NCBI GenBank assembly: GCA_037190225.1
Contig: JBBCJL010000006.1
Coordinates: forward strand, 62,001-126,000
Length of the DNA: 64,000 nucleotides
Reading direction: 5' to 3'
Origin: MKSF01 sp037190225
Lineage (GTDB): Bacteria; Bacteroidota; Bacteroidia; Chitinophagales; Chitinophagaceae
Under the pieces are notes generated by a model. That model was not told where the DNA came from. It ran no database searches and was given only the letters and a program-made list of their open reading frames with translations. The translations under genes and the position numbers were made by a program. Of the stretch, positions 8,899 through 18,800 are shown in pieces; the stretch's first letter is position 1, and each line of letters begins with the position of its first letter.

Positions 8899-9364
8899 AA
8901 TAAAACGATTTATACCCAAAATAAATAAAAAGAAAGCATATATCGCTTCATTAAGAGCTACTGGTTTTCCGGCCGGTGCGCTTATTGGGTAAAATGCCCC
9001 GGATACCTCTGCAGGCGTGCAGTTGCTCAATTGGATTTTTTTTGCGGCAGGAATGCGCAGATCGAATAGCCGGAAATCGCTGTGGCAGCGGAGAATAGGC
9101 GCTCCGGTGCAGTTACTATATTCGGGCAGGCAAACATCAACATATGCACTCGGTTGCTCAATACGGCTTTTTTTATTTATGGGGAATGAGCTAATTGCAG
9201 GTATAAGGTACTGTTTTTACTTTAGTCAGAAGAGCCCGGGCTTCCGCAGCCACAGAGCAGCAGGTGAACGTTTCATTAATAAATGAACCTGCCGGGGATA
9301 TAGTATCCCTGACCTACCCATCACATTGATAATTTCTGAACAGGACCGTAAAAGAAATCTGGTT
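8899..9364. other. Divergent regulatory region between sensor kinase and recombinase
   Basis: This 466-base gap holds two gtgcagtt motifs (9017-9024 and 9107-9114), the left copy of the direct repeat, and two small hairpins just before the recombinase: a bulged stem over 9260-9292 and gggata-tag-tatccc near 9295-9308. Open frames crossing it look like noise. Confidence 0.5.
9107..9232 (+). repeat. Direct repeat, left copy (upstream of recombinase)
   Basis: This copy runs from gtgcagtta to gtcagaag and matches 10352-10483. In both copies ctcgg follows the gtgcagtt motif 43 bases later. The best-conserved half (9149-9232) shares tgctcaat, a T run, tggggaat and the 12-base identity gctaattgcagg. 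By eye, that half is about 85% identical. Confidence 0.7.
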
Positions 9365-10303
9365 ATGCAAAAAGCATTTATACAATATTTGCAGGGTAAG
9401 GGATTGGTAAAAAGTACACAGCAACGATACGCCAGGGATGTCAGCATGTTTGGGGAGTGGTATAAAAAAGACATAAGAAGCTGTACGCAAAAGGAGGTAT
9501 TGGCATATTTTGAGTATCTGGAAAAAGAAAAGCAATGGAGCCGGAGGAGCATAGGCTGCATATTAACTTCGCTCAATCATTGGTTTCACTTCCTTGTGAG
9601 CATAAAGCACATAGCTTATAATCCCTGTACAGCCTTGAAGATAAAAGCGACTAAAAATAAAACGGCCTATTATATTTATACGCCCGGAGAGCTGTCCCGG
9701 CTTTACGATGCCTATCACCTGAATTATGTGCAGGATTTTGATGATAGCCGCATACCGTATAATATGCGTCTGCGCTCCTCTTTAAGCAAGCAAAGGAACT
9801 ATGTAATGCTAGGATTCCTTGTATTTCAGGGTCTGGCTACCAAAGAGCTGCATAAAATAAAAGTTGCGGATATAGATATTATTAAAGCCAGCGTAAGCAT
9901 AGCAGGAGACTTTCAGAGCAATGCCAGAACGATACCTTTAATGTTTTCGCAGATCGTTTTTTTGAGTCACTATATTAACGTTGTCAGGCCGCGGATACTG
10001 CAGGCGGGGACCCAAGAAAACGGTATGCTTTTGCTCCCGCTTCCCGAACACGCCAGGGTGCAGGATCAGCAGGAACAATTAAAAGGCTCTATACAAACAT
10101 TGGCGGCTCAGCTAAAAAAATTGGATATGAATTTTATGAAGATCCAACAGTTGAGGGTCAGCGTTATTACTAACTGGCTCCATACAGAGGGATTGCATAG
10201 AGCGCAATATTATGCAGGCCACCGGTACAGCAGTACTACCAAGGAATATATAGCTGACAATGCAGGCGATGTAGCGATTAAGACATTCAAAGAAACGGAC
10301 TAG
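9365..10303 (+). CDS. Divergent tyrosine recombinase (XerC/D-like)
   Basis: A 312-residue site-specific recombinase counted from ATG 9365; a TTG at 9326 would add 13 residues. Residues 1-95 are a SAM-like core-binding domain (GLVKSTQQRYARDV). The catalytic half carries QQLR (Arg264), AGHRYSSTTKEY with His286 and the nucleophile Tyr295. Box I reads GLATKEL, with Ala158 where canonical recombinases have the first catalytic Arg, and the HxxR His is Gln. I recall a Bacteroidota-specific recombinase group with the same SVIxxWL and AGHRY blocks and no box-I Arg, so this may be a family trait rather than decay. Imperfect direct repeats flank it closely on both sides. Confidence 0.82.
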   Translation: MQKAFIQYLQGKGLVKSTQQRYARDVSMFGEWYKKDIRSCTQKEVLAYFEYLEKEKQWSRRSIGCILTSLNHWFHFLVSIKHIAYNPCTALKIKATKNKTAYYIYTPGELSRLYDAYHLNYVQDFDDSRIPYNMRLRSSLSKQRNYVMLGFLVFQGLATKELHKIKVADIDIIKASVSIAGDFQSNARTIPLMFSQIVFLSHYINVVRPRILQAGTQENGMLLLPLPEHARVQDQQEQLKGSIQTLAAQLKKLDMNFMKIQQLRVSVITNWLHTEGLHRAQYYAGHRYSSTTKEYIADNAGDVAIKTFKETD

Positions 10304-10732
10304 CAGGATATTTATGCCTATACGGGTGTAATATGCCGGTGTGCCTGCGATGTGCAGTTAATCGGTGCGGGTGGTCACAGACCATTTTATACCGCTCGGA
10401 TGCTCAATGCCGTTTTTTTTATTCCTGGGGAATAGGCTAATTGCAGGCATAAAGGTGCTGTTTTTGGTGCCTGTTAGTCAAAAGTTCATCCCCCTTTCCT
10501 TGCAGCCCCTTGGGTAGGGGGATATTAAAGCCATTGGTAAAAAAGATAAGATAAAGACCGTAAATAACAAGCAGTACTTTCTGTCCCGGGAAAGACCCGG
10601 GGGTGAAAGTATATACGGTTCCGAACGCTTAAGGTCGTGCCATTACATCACTTTGATAGGGTAGTCCCTGTGCGGGAAGTGCCCGGATATGTGACCGTAT
10701 GGAATCCTTTATGCTGCCGGCGGTGCTTGTTC
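10304..10732. other. Leader region of the RHS operon
   Basis: 429 bases hold the right direct repeat (10352-10483), a gtgcagtt motif, a hairpin with arms 10488-10494 and 10517-10523 (atccccc/gggggat), and a cccggg-aaaga-cccggg hairpin near 10583-10599. These may be a long structured leader or attenuator of the 23-kb operon. No protein gene is supported. Confidence 0.5.
10352..10483 (+). repeat. Direct repeat, right copy (upstream of RHS operon)
   Basis: Right partner of 9107-9232. It contains gtgcagttaat (10352), ctcggatgctcaat, a T run, tggggaat and the identical 12-mer gctaattgcagg. The repeats could be recombination sites of the enclosed recombinase, or duplicated operator/promoter modules. 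Confidence 0.7.
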
Positions 10733-13681
10733 ATGAAAAGCCTGGAAAACCCATTTAAATCCTTCATTTTGAAAATCTTAAAGTACTTCATGGTATGGAT
10801 GTGCTATATAGGTACCGGTATATCAGTTTACGGGGCAGACTCGCTCAATGTGCTGGTTGATTTACCTGTTCTGCACACCGGCGACTACCTGGTACAGGAT
10901 ATCTCTTACACCCTCAAGGAATCCCGAACGGCCAGATTCAAAATAGACTGGTATTATCTTAAAAACGAAGATGACAGCCAGAAGGTCATCTCGGCACAGA
11001 GCAGGGAAATCCGTCTGCCGGCTGCCGGACATACATACCGGCTGCATTATAATACCAGCCATTGCCCGGATATTCATATTGATCCTCTTTTTGCAGCAGC
11101 GGTGCGGCAAACGGATGGCTTATTACCGGTAGGTAAATACTATTGTACCATCCTTGTACTGTCAGGATCGGACACTGTCGCTGCTGATGGCTCCATCAGG
11201 CTTGTAGATACGCTTATTCCCGCCAGCACTTTATTTAAAGAAAATATTTTAAACCTGTTGCAGCAAGCTGCAACGGGTAAGCGTGTGCTGGATGACCGCA
11301 CCGTATCCGTCCTGAAAGATAGCTACAGGGATAAGACCGGCAATGTATTGAAGCGGTCGCAGCGAAAGCTGGACAAATACCTGGCCGCAAGGAATCTTTA
11401 CCGCACTTCCGAGATCTCAGGGCATCAGGAGATATACCGTTTTTTCAGTGACTCTTTCTTTATGGGCAGTATCGAATGGCAGCAGTCAGTCTCTTTTTCC
11501 GCGGCGCACAGCCGTGAAAAGCAGCAGCTCAGCGGATTTGCCGCCGATATTACCAACACCGGCCTTGAAAGCATGGAAAGCCTGAGCAGCCAGTTCCGTA
11601 AAATAAGCGCCCGGCAGGAGGGCGGCAAAACGCTTGCCGGTAATATCTTCATGGAGGCTGCTGCCGGTAACGGCCAGGAACCTAACTCAATGCAGGATAA
11701 CCAATATTACGAGCTGGGTGGCGAGCTGATGCTGCCTGTTATGGGAATACCTGTTCAGCTGACCGGATTTTACACTTCGCAGGACCGTAACCGCAGGGTC
11801 AAGGCCGGTTACTTCAGGGTGAGCTACGATGCCGCTAAGGCCAGGGAACAGCTGGAAGCAATGATGGGCGCATTCGCTGAACGTTATGAGCAGGCACGGT
11901 CCAGAAGCGCTACATACGGGATGGTGTACCGGCAGTACCTGCAATCCCTGCGTGCGGAGCAGGCAGGATTGCTCAGCCAGATGCAGACGTCTGTAAGCAG
12001 CCTGGGGCAGGGGGATATCCGGTCGTTACCGGAAGACCGGCTGCAGGAGCTGCTCCGGCAGCAGCTCAAGGCTCAGGCGGACAGCACCGGCCATACAGGC
12101 GAGGTAAGCGCCTATACGGACAGCATGAAGGCGCAGCTTGCCGCCCGGCATGCGCTTGCGGTACAGCAATATGAAAAATGGGAGGCGAATGCGAAGAAAA
12201 TAGCTTATTACACCACCCTGCTGGCACAGTATGATAAAATGGTGCATTATGATTCTTTGCTGGCCTACAGCAGCATAAAGGAGATGAAGGATATCGGGTC
12301 GATGTCCGTAAAGGACATGACCAGGACGGCCGGGGCACTGCTCCCCGAAGGAAGATCCAGGTCATTCCTGACAGGCCTGACCAACCTGGATATCGGTATG
12401 CTTACGAACTATGTTTCCGATTATACCCAGTCCGGGCAGATGATGAAGGGGATAGACCTGGGGTACGATATCAGCGTGGCGAATATTGGCTTAGCTTATG
12501 GTAATACGGAATACATCGGGCGGTCAGGAGATATAGAGGAATATAAGGTAATGGGCTTAAGAAGTATGTTCAAGCCCTTGTTCGGGCAGCAGGCGGGATT
12601 GGTGTACTATAACTATTCACCTGCCAGGCACTTGTTTAAGGATACGTCCTTTTTTAAGCCGCAGTATTTCAGCCAGGCATCCTTCCGGCAGCCGACCCAC
12701 ATCCTGTCCCTGACCTATCAGGGTGAGATCGGGAAGCATATCCGTACGGCCGGGGAATTGGCGCTGTCCAACGAAAAGCAGCAAAACCCGGAGCTGCCGG
12801 CCATTGACCGGGGGATATCACAGCGCGCGGCTTATAACTTTCGTATGGAGGCGGCCATACCGAAAACCACCCTGAACATTCTTGCCGCGTATGAGTCAGT
12901 CGGTAAAGACTTTGAGAATCATACGATGCCGGTGCTGCTGGCCGGTATGCAGCGGGCGAGCATTGGTGGCGATGGCCTGTTCTTCCGCTCTTTCCTGAAA
13001 GTTGGCGTGGAGTACAATTACTTGCTGCAGCGGAATTTTACCACTACGGGAAGGAACAGCAAATGGGGCTTCACGGCCGCTACCCAGTCCAGGCGCTATC
13101 CCACTGTGATGCTGTCCTATAAGCCTTTTGCTACCTTCAGGACCTTTGATGATACCCTTCAAATACAGCAAAAGCCGGTACTGGGAGAAATATGGACGGG
13201 AAAGGTCAATTACCAGATCCGGAAAAAGCTGTACAGCCTGAGATTTACGCTCATCGGCAATAAGAACAACAGTATCCTGGATTCTTTCAGGTATGGCAGC
13301 ACTATGATACAGCTATCTGCCGTATATGCCACATCCGGGAGCCAGGTAGGCACTCATGTCGCGTATGCGACCGTTGAATCAAGCGTTGGCGAAGTGGTTT
13401 TACCGGCATTTAACAAAACCCTCCAGGTTGGTCTGACGGGAGGAAGAACCCTGAAGACCGTCAGCTTGAACGGTAGTGCAGATATAGGCTTTAACGGGTC
13501 CGGCGTCTGCAAATATGGCCTGGGCCTGCAGGCATCGTACAATATTCCCAGGCTGCCTGTAAACCTCCGGGCCTACTGCAGGACGATGCAGTACCGGCTC
13601 AGCCCGGCAGAAGACCGGACCCGGCTTGTCTTTGCCGGTATTACGGTCAACTGGCAGATACAAATGAAATTATCCAATTAA
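10733..13681 (+). CDS. Large outer-membrane beta-barrel-like protein, first gene of the RHS operon
   Basis: I chose the ATG at 10733, giving 982 residues. It begins a long but plausible signal sequence (hydrophobic ILKILKYFMVWMCYIG, then SVYGADS); the frame is open from 10637. Residues about 30-160 look like an extracellular beta domain. Residues about 380-560 are rich in Glu, Gln and Ala and probably helical or coiled-coil. From about 585 to the end, alternating amphipathic strands and aromatic girdles (VGVEYNYLL, LVFAGITVNWQIQ) indicate a C-terminal barrel. I do not recognise a named family. Its leading place in the operon suggests an outer-membrane anchor or export partner for the giant proteins downstream (inference). 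Confidence 0.62.
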   Translation: MKSLENPFKSFILKILKYFMVWMCYIGTGISVYGADSLNVLVDLPVLHTGDYLVQDISYTLKESRTARFKIDWYYLKNEDDSQKVISAQSREIRLPAAGHTYRLHYNTSHCPDIHIDPLFAAAVRQTDGLLPVGKYYCTILVLSGSDTVAADGSIRLVDTLIPASTLFKENILNLLQQAATGKRVLDDRTVSVLKDSYRDKTGNVLKRSQRKLDKYLAARNLYRTSEISGHQEIYRFFSDSFFMGSIEWQQSVSFSAAHSREKQQLSGFAADITNTGLESMESLSSQFRKISARQEGGKTLAGNIFMEAAAGNGQEPNSMQDNQYYELGGELMLPVMGIPVQLTGFYTSQDRNRRVKAGYFRVSYDAAKAREQLEAMMGAFAERYEQARSRSATYGMVYRQYLQSLRAEQAGLLSQMQTSVSSLGQGDIRSLPEDRLQELLRQQLKAQADSTGHTGEVSAYTDSMKAQLAARHALAVQQYEKWEANAKKIAYYTTLLAQYDKMVHYDSLLAYSSIKEMKDIGSMSVKDMTRTAGALLPEGRSRSFLTGLTNLDIGMLTNYVSDYTQSGQMMKGIDLGYDISVANIGLAYGNTEYIGRSGDIEEYKVMGLRSMFKPLFGQQAGLVYYNYSPARHLFKDTSFFKPQYFSQASFRQPTHILSLTYQGEIGKHIRTAGELALSNEKQQNPELPAIDRGISQRAAYNFRMEAAIPKTTLNILAAYESVGKDFENHTMPVLLAGMQRASIGGDGLFFRSFLKVGVEYNYLLQRNFTTTGRNSKWGFTAATQSRRYPTVMLSYKPFATFRTFDDTLQIQQKPVLGEIWTGKVNYQIRKKLYSLRFTLIGNKNNSILDSFRYGSTMIQLSAVYATSGSQVGTHVAYATVESSVGEVVLPAFNKTLQVGLTGGRTLKTVSLNGSADIGFNGSGVCKYGLGLQASYNIPRLPVNLRAYCRTMQYRLSPAEDRTRLVFAGITVNWQIQMKLSN

Positions 13682-13688
13682 AAATGAT

Positions 13689-14816
13689 ATGGTCATGATC
13701 AAAATACTGAATTTGAAATACCTGGTGCCGGTTTTGCTATGGGTGCTGCTGAGCGGGACCGGCTACAGCCAGCAGCAGGGATTATCGCTGAGCCTGGCAA
13801 CGGTAGATGTGCAGGCATTGACCAAAAGAAGCCTGTTCGACTTCCAGGTAAGCGTTCCTGTGGGAGCAGGCAGCAGGACGGTCATCCTTAAGGGCGTATT
13901 GACCTACAGGAATACACCGCACCGCATAGCCTATACCTTAACCGTACCCGTGCGGCCGGGTATCAACAATATTGCGGATTATGCCGACCGTGCACGGTTT
14001 GAATACTCCTCGTCTTCGGTAAAGGAGCTCTTTGAAGTATGGGATAAGTTACCGGAGGGCATCGTTCAGTACTGTGTCACTATCAGCGGCGCTGACGGGG
14101 AGACCTCACCGGGTGTCATTGAAGATTGCGTATTCGGCAGGAAAGAGGATATTTTCCTGATCAACCTGGTAGACCCGGAAGATAAAGCCAGGCTGTATGA
14201 ATTGAACCCCATGCTGAGCTGGGTAGTGAACTATCCCTTTACATCCGGCCTGAGCTACAAGATCAGGGTAGTGGAAATGAAAAAGGGCCAGAATGCCGTC
14301 AATGCCGTAAAAAGGAACAATCCGGTATATGAAGAAAAAGGGTTAATGCAAATGAGCGTCAACTATCCTGTCTATGCCAGGCCGCTCGAAGTGGGCCATA
14401 CCTATGCCTGGACCGTGGACGCTTATTATAAGGACCTCTTGCTGGGCGGGGCGGAGGTCTGGCAATTTACAATCGTGGAGGACAGCCTGCTGAAGGCGGT
14501 ACCGAAAGACATCTCTTACTACGATTTTGCCAGGCACCAGGGAGAGACGCGCATATTTGCCGTAGATACCCTGAAGCTCAAATACCAGTCTTTCCGGATG
14601 GAAGATACCCTGCATTGCAGCTTTACTGCAGAGAACGGTAAAGCTGTTTTTGAAACGGATTACCCCTGCAGCCCGGGCACCAACCTTGTCGGCCTGTTCC
14701 TGAGGGCATCCGATAAGTTTCGTCATGGCAAGCTCTATACGGTAAGGATCCGCACCGGCCAGTCCGGGACTTATGTGGTCCCTTTCATTTTTATCAAATC
14801 AGAATTTATCAAATAA
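13689..14816 (+). CDS. Secreted protein with fibronectin-like domains, operon gene 2
   Basis: 375 residues with a signal peptide ending around SGTGYSQ (residues 1-28). Residues about 160-265 have a beta-sandwich, fibronectin-III-like pattern (NPMLSWVV, YKIRVVEMKKGQ, GHTYAWTVDAYY). This is reminiscent of the TANFOR-type domains of Bacteroidota surface proteins, but that link is from memory and weak. It has no lipobox and no T9SS tail, so it is probably periplasmic. It starts 7 bases after gene 1 and overlaps the next ATG by one base (TAATG), a strong sign of co-translation. Confidence 0.6.
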   Translation: MVMIKILNLKYLVPVLLWVLLSGTGYSQQQGLSLSLATVDVQALTKRSLFDFQVSVPVGAGSRTVILKGVLTYRNTPHRIAYTLTVPVRPGINNIADYADRARFEYSSSSVKELFEVWDKLPEGIVQYCVTISGADGETSPGVIEDCVFGRKEDIFLINLVDPEDKARLYELNPMLSWVVNYPFTSGLSYKIRVVEMKKGQNAVNAVKRNNPVYEEKGLMQMSVNYPVYARPLEVGHTYAWTVDAYYKDLLLGGAEVWQFTIVEDSLLKAVPKDISYYDFARHQGETRIFAVDTLKLKYQSFRMEDTLHCSFTAENGKAVFETDYPCSPGTNLVGLFLRASDKFRHGKLYTVRIRTGQSGTYVVPFIFIKSEFIK

Positions 14817-15295
14817 TGAAAAAGATACTGGCGATCAATCTCATTGGCCTTTTAGCCCTTTCAGGATTTGTCCTGTGGTCCCATTTTACGAAAAAGACGG
14901 CAGCAGTGGTGTATGTGGATGCTATCCGGCTGTTCAATGAATACCAGTTTAAAAAAGCTATGTACCAGCGCATCGAACAGTCATTTGCCGACCCGATGGC
15001 AAGAATGGACAGCCTGGAGCGCTATATCGCTTCCGGGCCGGCCGGGACAGAGCAGTACCGCCTGTTTGAAATGGAAAGGGAGGAGCTTTCCTATAATATT
15101 ACCCACTCAAAAAATGAAACCGACAGGGTGATCTGGGAACGCCTGAACCAGGCTGTTAAACGATTCGGGGATAATGCGCAGTATGAAATCATCATGGGCG
15201 CCAACGGTATGGGAACAGTCCTGTATGGACAGCAGCAAACAGACATCACTGATCTTGTAATTAAATATGTCAACCAGGACTATGAAGGTAAATAA
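14816..15295 (+). CDS. OmpH/Skp-like periplasmic chaperone
   Basis: 159 residues with an N-terminal hydrophobic segment (AINLIGLLALSGFVLW) that may be a signal anchor. The OmpH family layout is visible: AVVYVDAIRLFNEYQ at the start of the mature part, a charged helical hairpin with coiled-coil tentacles (about 55-110), then YEIIMGANGMGTVLYG and TDITDLVIKYVNQ at the end. Skp proteins keep unfolded barrels or large exported proteins soluble in the periplasm. Having a dedicated copy inside this operon suggests that the giant partners need it. Its stop region overlaps the start of the next gene. Confidence 0.75.
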   Translation: MKKILAINLIGLLALSGFVLWSHFTKKTAAVVYVDAIRLFNEYQFKKAMYQRIEQSFADPMARMDSLERYIASGPAGTEQYRLFEMEREELSYNITHSKNETDRVIWERLNQAVKRFGDNAQYEIIMGANGMGTVLYGQQQTDITDLVIKYVNQDYEGK

Positions 15296-15809
15296 GCATA
15301 TAAGCGCATGCCTCCTCGTGGTATGTGCCGTTGCAGCCGCCTGCACAACGAAGACCTCTAACCAGGATGATCCGCCGGGTGCGGCGCCGTTACAGGCGGC
15401 TCCCAATGAAAGGATCGTGATGAACAACGGTATCCGGTACACCATACGCTATATAGCCGATACCGGTGAAGACGGAGGGACCGATACTATCCCAAGGTAT
15501 CTTTTTGTCATCGGGCAGCAAACGGAACAGGGTAAGAATGTGCTGGAATACCGGGTTTCGGATTACGAGCTGTATGCCAGGCGACTGAACTACTACAACA
15601 TGGAGATCGGCAATGACATCATGCTGGTAGCCTGCGATGATACCTTAAGGCCGGCTCAGACCCTTTATGAGAATAACCTGGGCGTCATACCGGAAAACAG
15701 GATCGTCGCGGTATTTGAAAAAACGAAAGCGACCTGCGGTCTGCAGCTGGTCATTAATGACCGAGCATTTGAAAACTATTTGATTAAAGCAACCTTCAAC
15801 GATAAATAA
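15282..15809 (+). CDS. Lipoprotein of unknown function, operon gene 4
   Basis: 175 residues from ATG 15282, which overlaps the end of the chaperone gene by 14 bases. Residues 1-21 form a lipoprotein signal with lipobox VAAAC (Cys21), followed by an acidic Thr/Asn/Asp linker. The remainder looks alpha/beta with no recognised motif. An envelope-bound accessory of the RHS system is the likeliest role, judged only from operon position. Confidence 0.65.
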   Translation: MKVNKHISACLLVVCAVAAACTTKTSNQDDPPGAAPLQAAPNERIVMNNGIRYTIRYIADTGEDGGTDTIPRYLFVIGQQTEQGKNVLEYRVSDYELYARRLNYYNMEIGNDIMLVACDDTLRPAQTLYENNLGVIPENRIVAVFEKTKATCGLQLVINDRAFENYLIKATFNDK

Positions 15810-15818
15810 CTGAGCGCT

Positions 15819-18800
15819 ATGAGGTATCATTCAGGATTAATAAAGCCTACTGCAAGGGTCATGTTTATAGCCATGCTCCTGGAGCTGATCATTCCCGCCA
15901 CCCGGTCCTTCGCGTTGACCGGTGGTCCGACGCAACCGGAAGTACAGACATTTGAGCCGGTGGCGACAACGGACATGGTAGACCTGTTTTCCGGGGACTT
16001 TGTCTATAATATTCCGCTCCTGGATATTGAGGGCTATCCCATCAATATAGCCTACCATAGTGGTGCAGGCATTGAAGATGAGGCCAGCTGGGTAGGTCTG
16101 GGCTGGAATATTAACCCCGGTGTGATCAACCGGTCCGTCAGGGGCATCCCGGATGACTTTGCCGGTGAAAAGATAGAGAAATACCTTAAGATCAAGCCGG
16201 AAGTCGAGCTGTCGCTGGACGCGGGGTTTGCTGCCGAGTTCTTTGGGTCCGACCTTGTCAGGGCAAATATAGGCAATACCCTTACCTTCAATAACTACAA
16301 GGGTATGGGCGTGGGCTTCAATGCCGGGCTGAGCTTCAAATACCTGCAATCGGGCCTGGGCATCTCTTCCGGCTCTTTCGACGGGGCGGATGTGAGCGCC
16401 AATGTTTCCTTAAGCTACGCTACGTCACCGACAGAAGAGACCTCCGGCTTCGGCGGCAGCCTGTGGGCCGGCACCGGCTTTAATACCAGGTCGGGGATGA
16501 AGGCCATCAGCTTTGGGGTCAATGCCTCTACAGTCTCCAATTTAAGCGCGTCAAAACGTAAAAATGAAGCTAACGACAAAATAGGCTCCTACGGACGCAA
16601 CCGCAGCACGCCGATCAGCTTCAGCTCCTACATTCCTATCGGGATGCAGAACTATGTGCCGTCAGTAGGCAATGCCAGCAAAGCGCTTTCTTTAAGCTTC
16701 AGCGCGGGTATCGGTACGGAGATCGGCGGCGCATACCCGCATTTCCGTGCGGCCGCTTCCGGCAGCATCCTGAGCTACGAGACCTATGGGGGCAAAAGGG
16801 CTTACGGCTATCTTAACCTGCAGGGCGCCGGAGAGGATGCGCTGCTGGACTTTTCGAGGGAAAAGGACGGTATATACAACCGGACCCTGCCCAACCTGCC
16901 GCTGAGCAGTATGACCTATGATATTTTTTCCATTTCCGGGCAGGGCACAGGGGGCATGTTCCGGCCTTTCCGCAATGACTTCGGTTCCGTTTATGACCCT
17001 AAGACCGGGAATATGTCCTTTGACGGCGCCTTTCACGTGGAGGCGGGGATAGGGACCGGCTTCGGCGGATTGTTCGAGTTCGGTGTCAACACCACTTATA
17101 CTATGACGGAAATGAGATCCGGTCCTGTGAATAAAAAAGCATTCCTTTCACAAAGGCCAAGGTCTTCTTTTGAGCCTGCGTATTTCAGGCAGGCGGGTGA
17201 AATGACAACGTCCAGGCACCGGCAGAATGCCAGTACCAGGACCAAAAGTGCCGTAAGGGTGGATGCAGACTTTAAGGTGTTTGATAAAAACAGGAACAGT
17301 ATGGGCAATATGTCCAACTACTTAGGCAATCTGGCCGACCGTACCACAAGAGCCAACCTGCTGACCTATTTTACCAACAGGGAAGCCGCTGATATTGATA
17401 AAATGGCTATGCACAGGTCCCTGAGAAACTACCCTGCAGGGAATACGTTTCTCAATGTGAGTCCCGGTGGTATAACCCGCTTGCAGGGGAATGCCGGCAA
17501 GATCAACTCCCGGAAAGCGCATCATATCGGTGAGTTCAGCCAGGTGCTGCCCGATGGACGCCGGTACGTGTACGGCATACCCGCCATGAACAATATACAG
17601 AAAGAGGTGACGTTCAGTGTGGCCAACCCGGATATGGGAGCCCTTCCATACAAGACCGGCCTCTATACGGGGTATAGCGACCAGGACAACTCCTACGAGA
17701 ACGATAAGGGGCGGGACCGTTTTTTCCAGATGTCGGTAACGCCGGCCTATGCGCATAGCTATCTGCTTACCGAGGTGCTGTCGAACGATTATGTGGATAT
17801 CCTGGGTGACGGCCCTACGGAAGATGACCTGGGCAATTATACCCGGTTCAATTACAGGAGGACGAGCGCTGACTACCGGTGGCGTGCGCCGTATGCGAAT
17901 GGCGCTGAAAAAATAGCCCAGTACAACCCCGGCTACTACGCGGACAAGGGGGATGACAAGGCCAGCTACATCATGGGCTCCAAAGAATTATGGTACCTGC
18001 ATTCTATAGAAAGCAAGAACTACATTGCAGAATTTTATGTGTCCAAACGTACGGATGGAAAAGGTGTGACCAGTCCGCTCATCAGCAGCAGTGACACCAG
18101 TGCCCTGAGATCATTGAACAGTGAAATGGATGCGACCTATCGCAACAACGCGGCCACAGATGCCGATGTGGTGTACAAGTTGGATTCCATTAAGCTGTAC
18201 AGCAAGAACGACCGGTTTGTAAACGGGAACAACGCGGTGGCCATTAAGACGGTAATGTTCCGGTATGAAACGAATGCCGGTAAGCAGCTGTGCCGGAACG
18301 TTCCAAATGCCGTACCGGGAACCGGCAAGCTGACGCTCAAAAGCATTGCTTTCAGGAACGGTCATTCCCAGGTATCGCTGATGAATCCTTATGAGTTCGA
18401 GTACAGTTCCGTGAACCCGGACTATAATTTCATCAGCAAGGACAGGTGGGGCAACTACCAGCAGCCTGATACGAATGTTGCGGGATTTGAATTTCCGTAT
18501 GTGCGGCAAAATAAGGAAGAGGCGGATGCCAATGCTTCGGCGTGGCAGCTGACCCGGATTAAAATGCCTTCCAGGGGCATCATCAATATTACGTATGAGT
18601 CTGACGACTACAGCTATGTAATGGATAAGCCGGCGATGGAAATGCTGCAGGTGGCAGGCGCAGGCAATACTAAAAACTATATAGCCGATCATGCGCTTTA
18701 CCTGGACCAGAACAATATCCGCAACTATATCTATTTCAGGCGGGATATTGGCAGGGAATTCCAGGGCAGGAGCCTCAGGGAAAACTATTTGCCGGGTGAT

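Noticed and set aside
8899..9030. 44-residue N-terminal extension of the sensor kinase
   Set aside because: The internal ATG at 8898 starts a proper signal peptide; the extension would bury it.
9107..10483. Insertion sequence or transposon around the recombinase
   Set aside because: The repeats are direct rather than inverted, there is no transposase, and no target-site duplication could be identified; I list only repeats and a recombinase.
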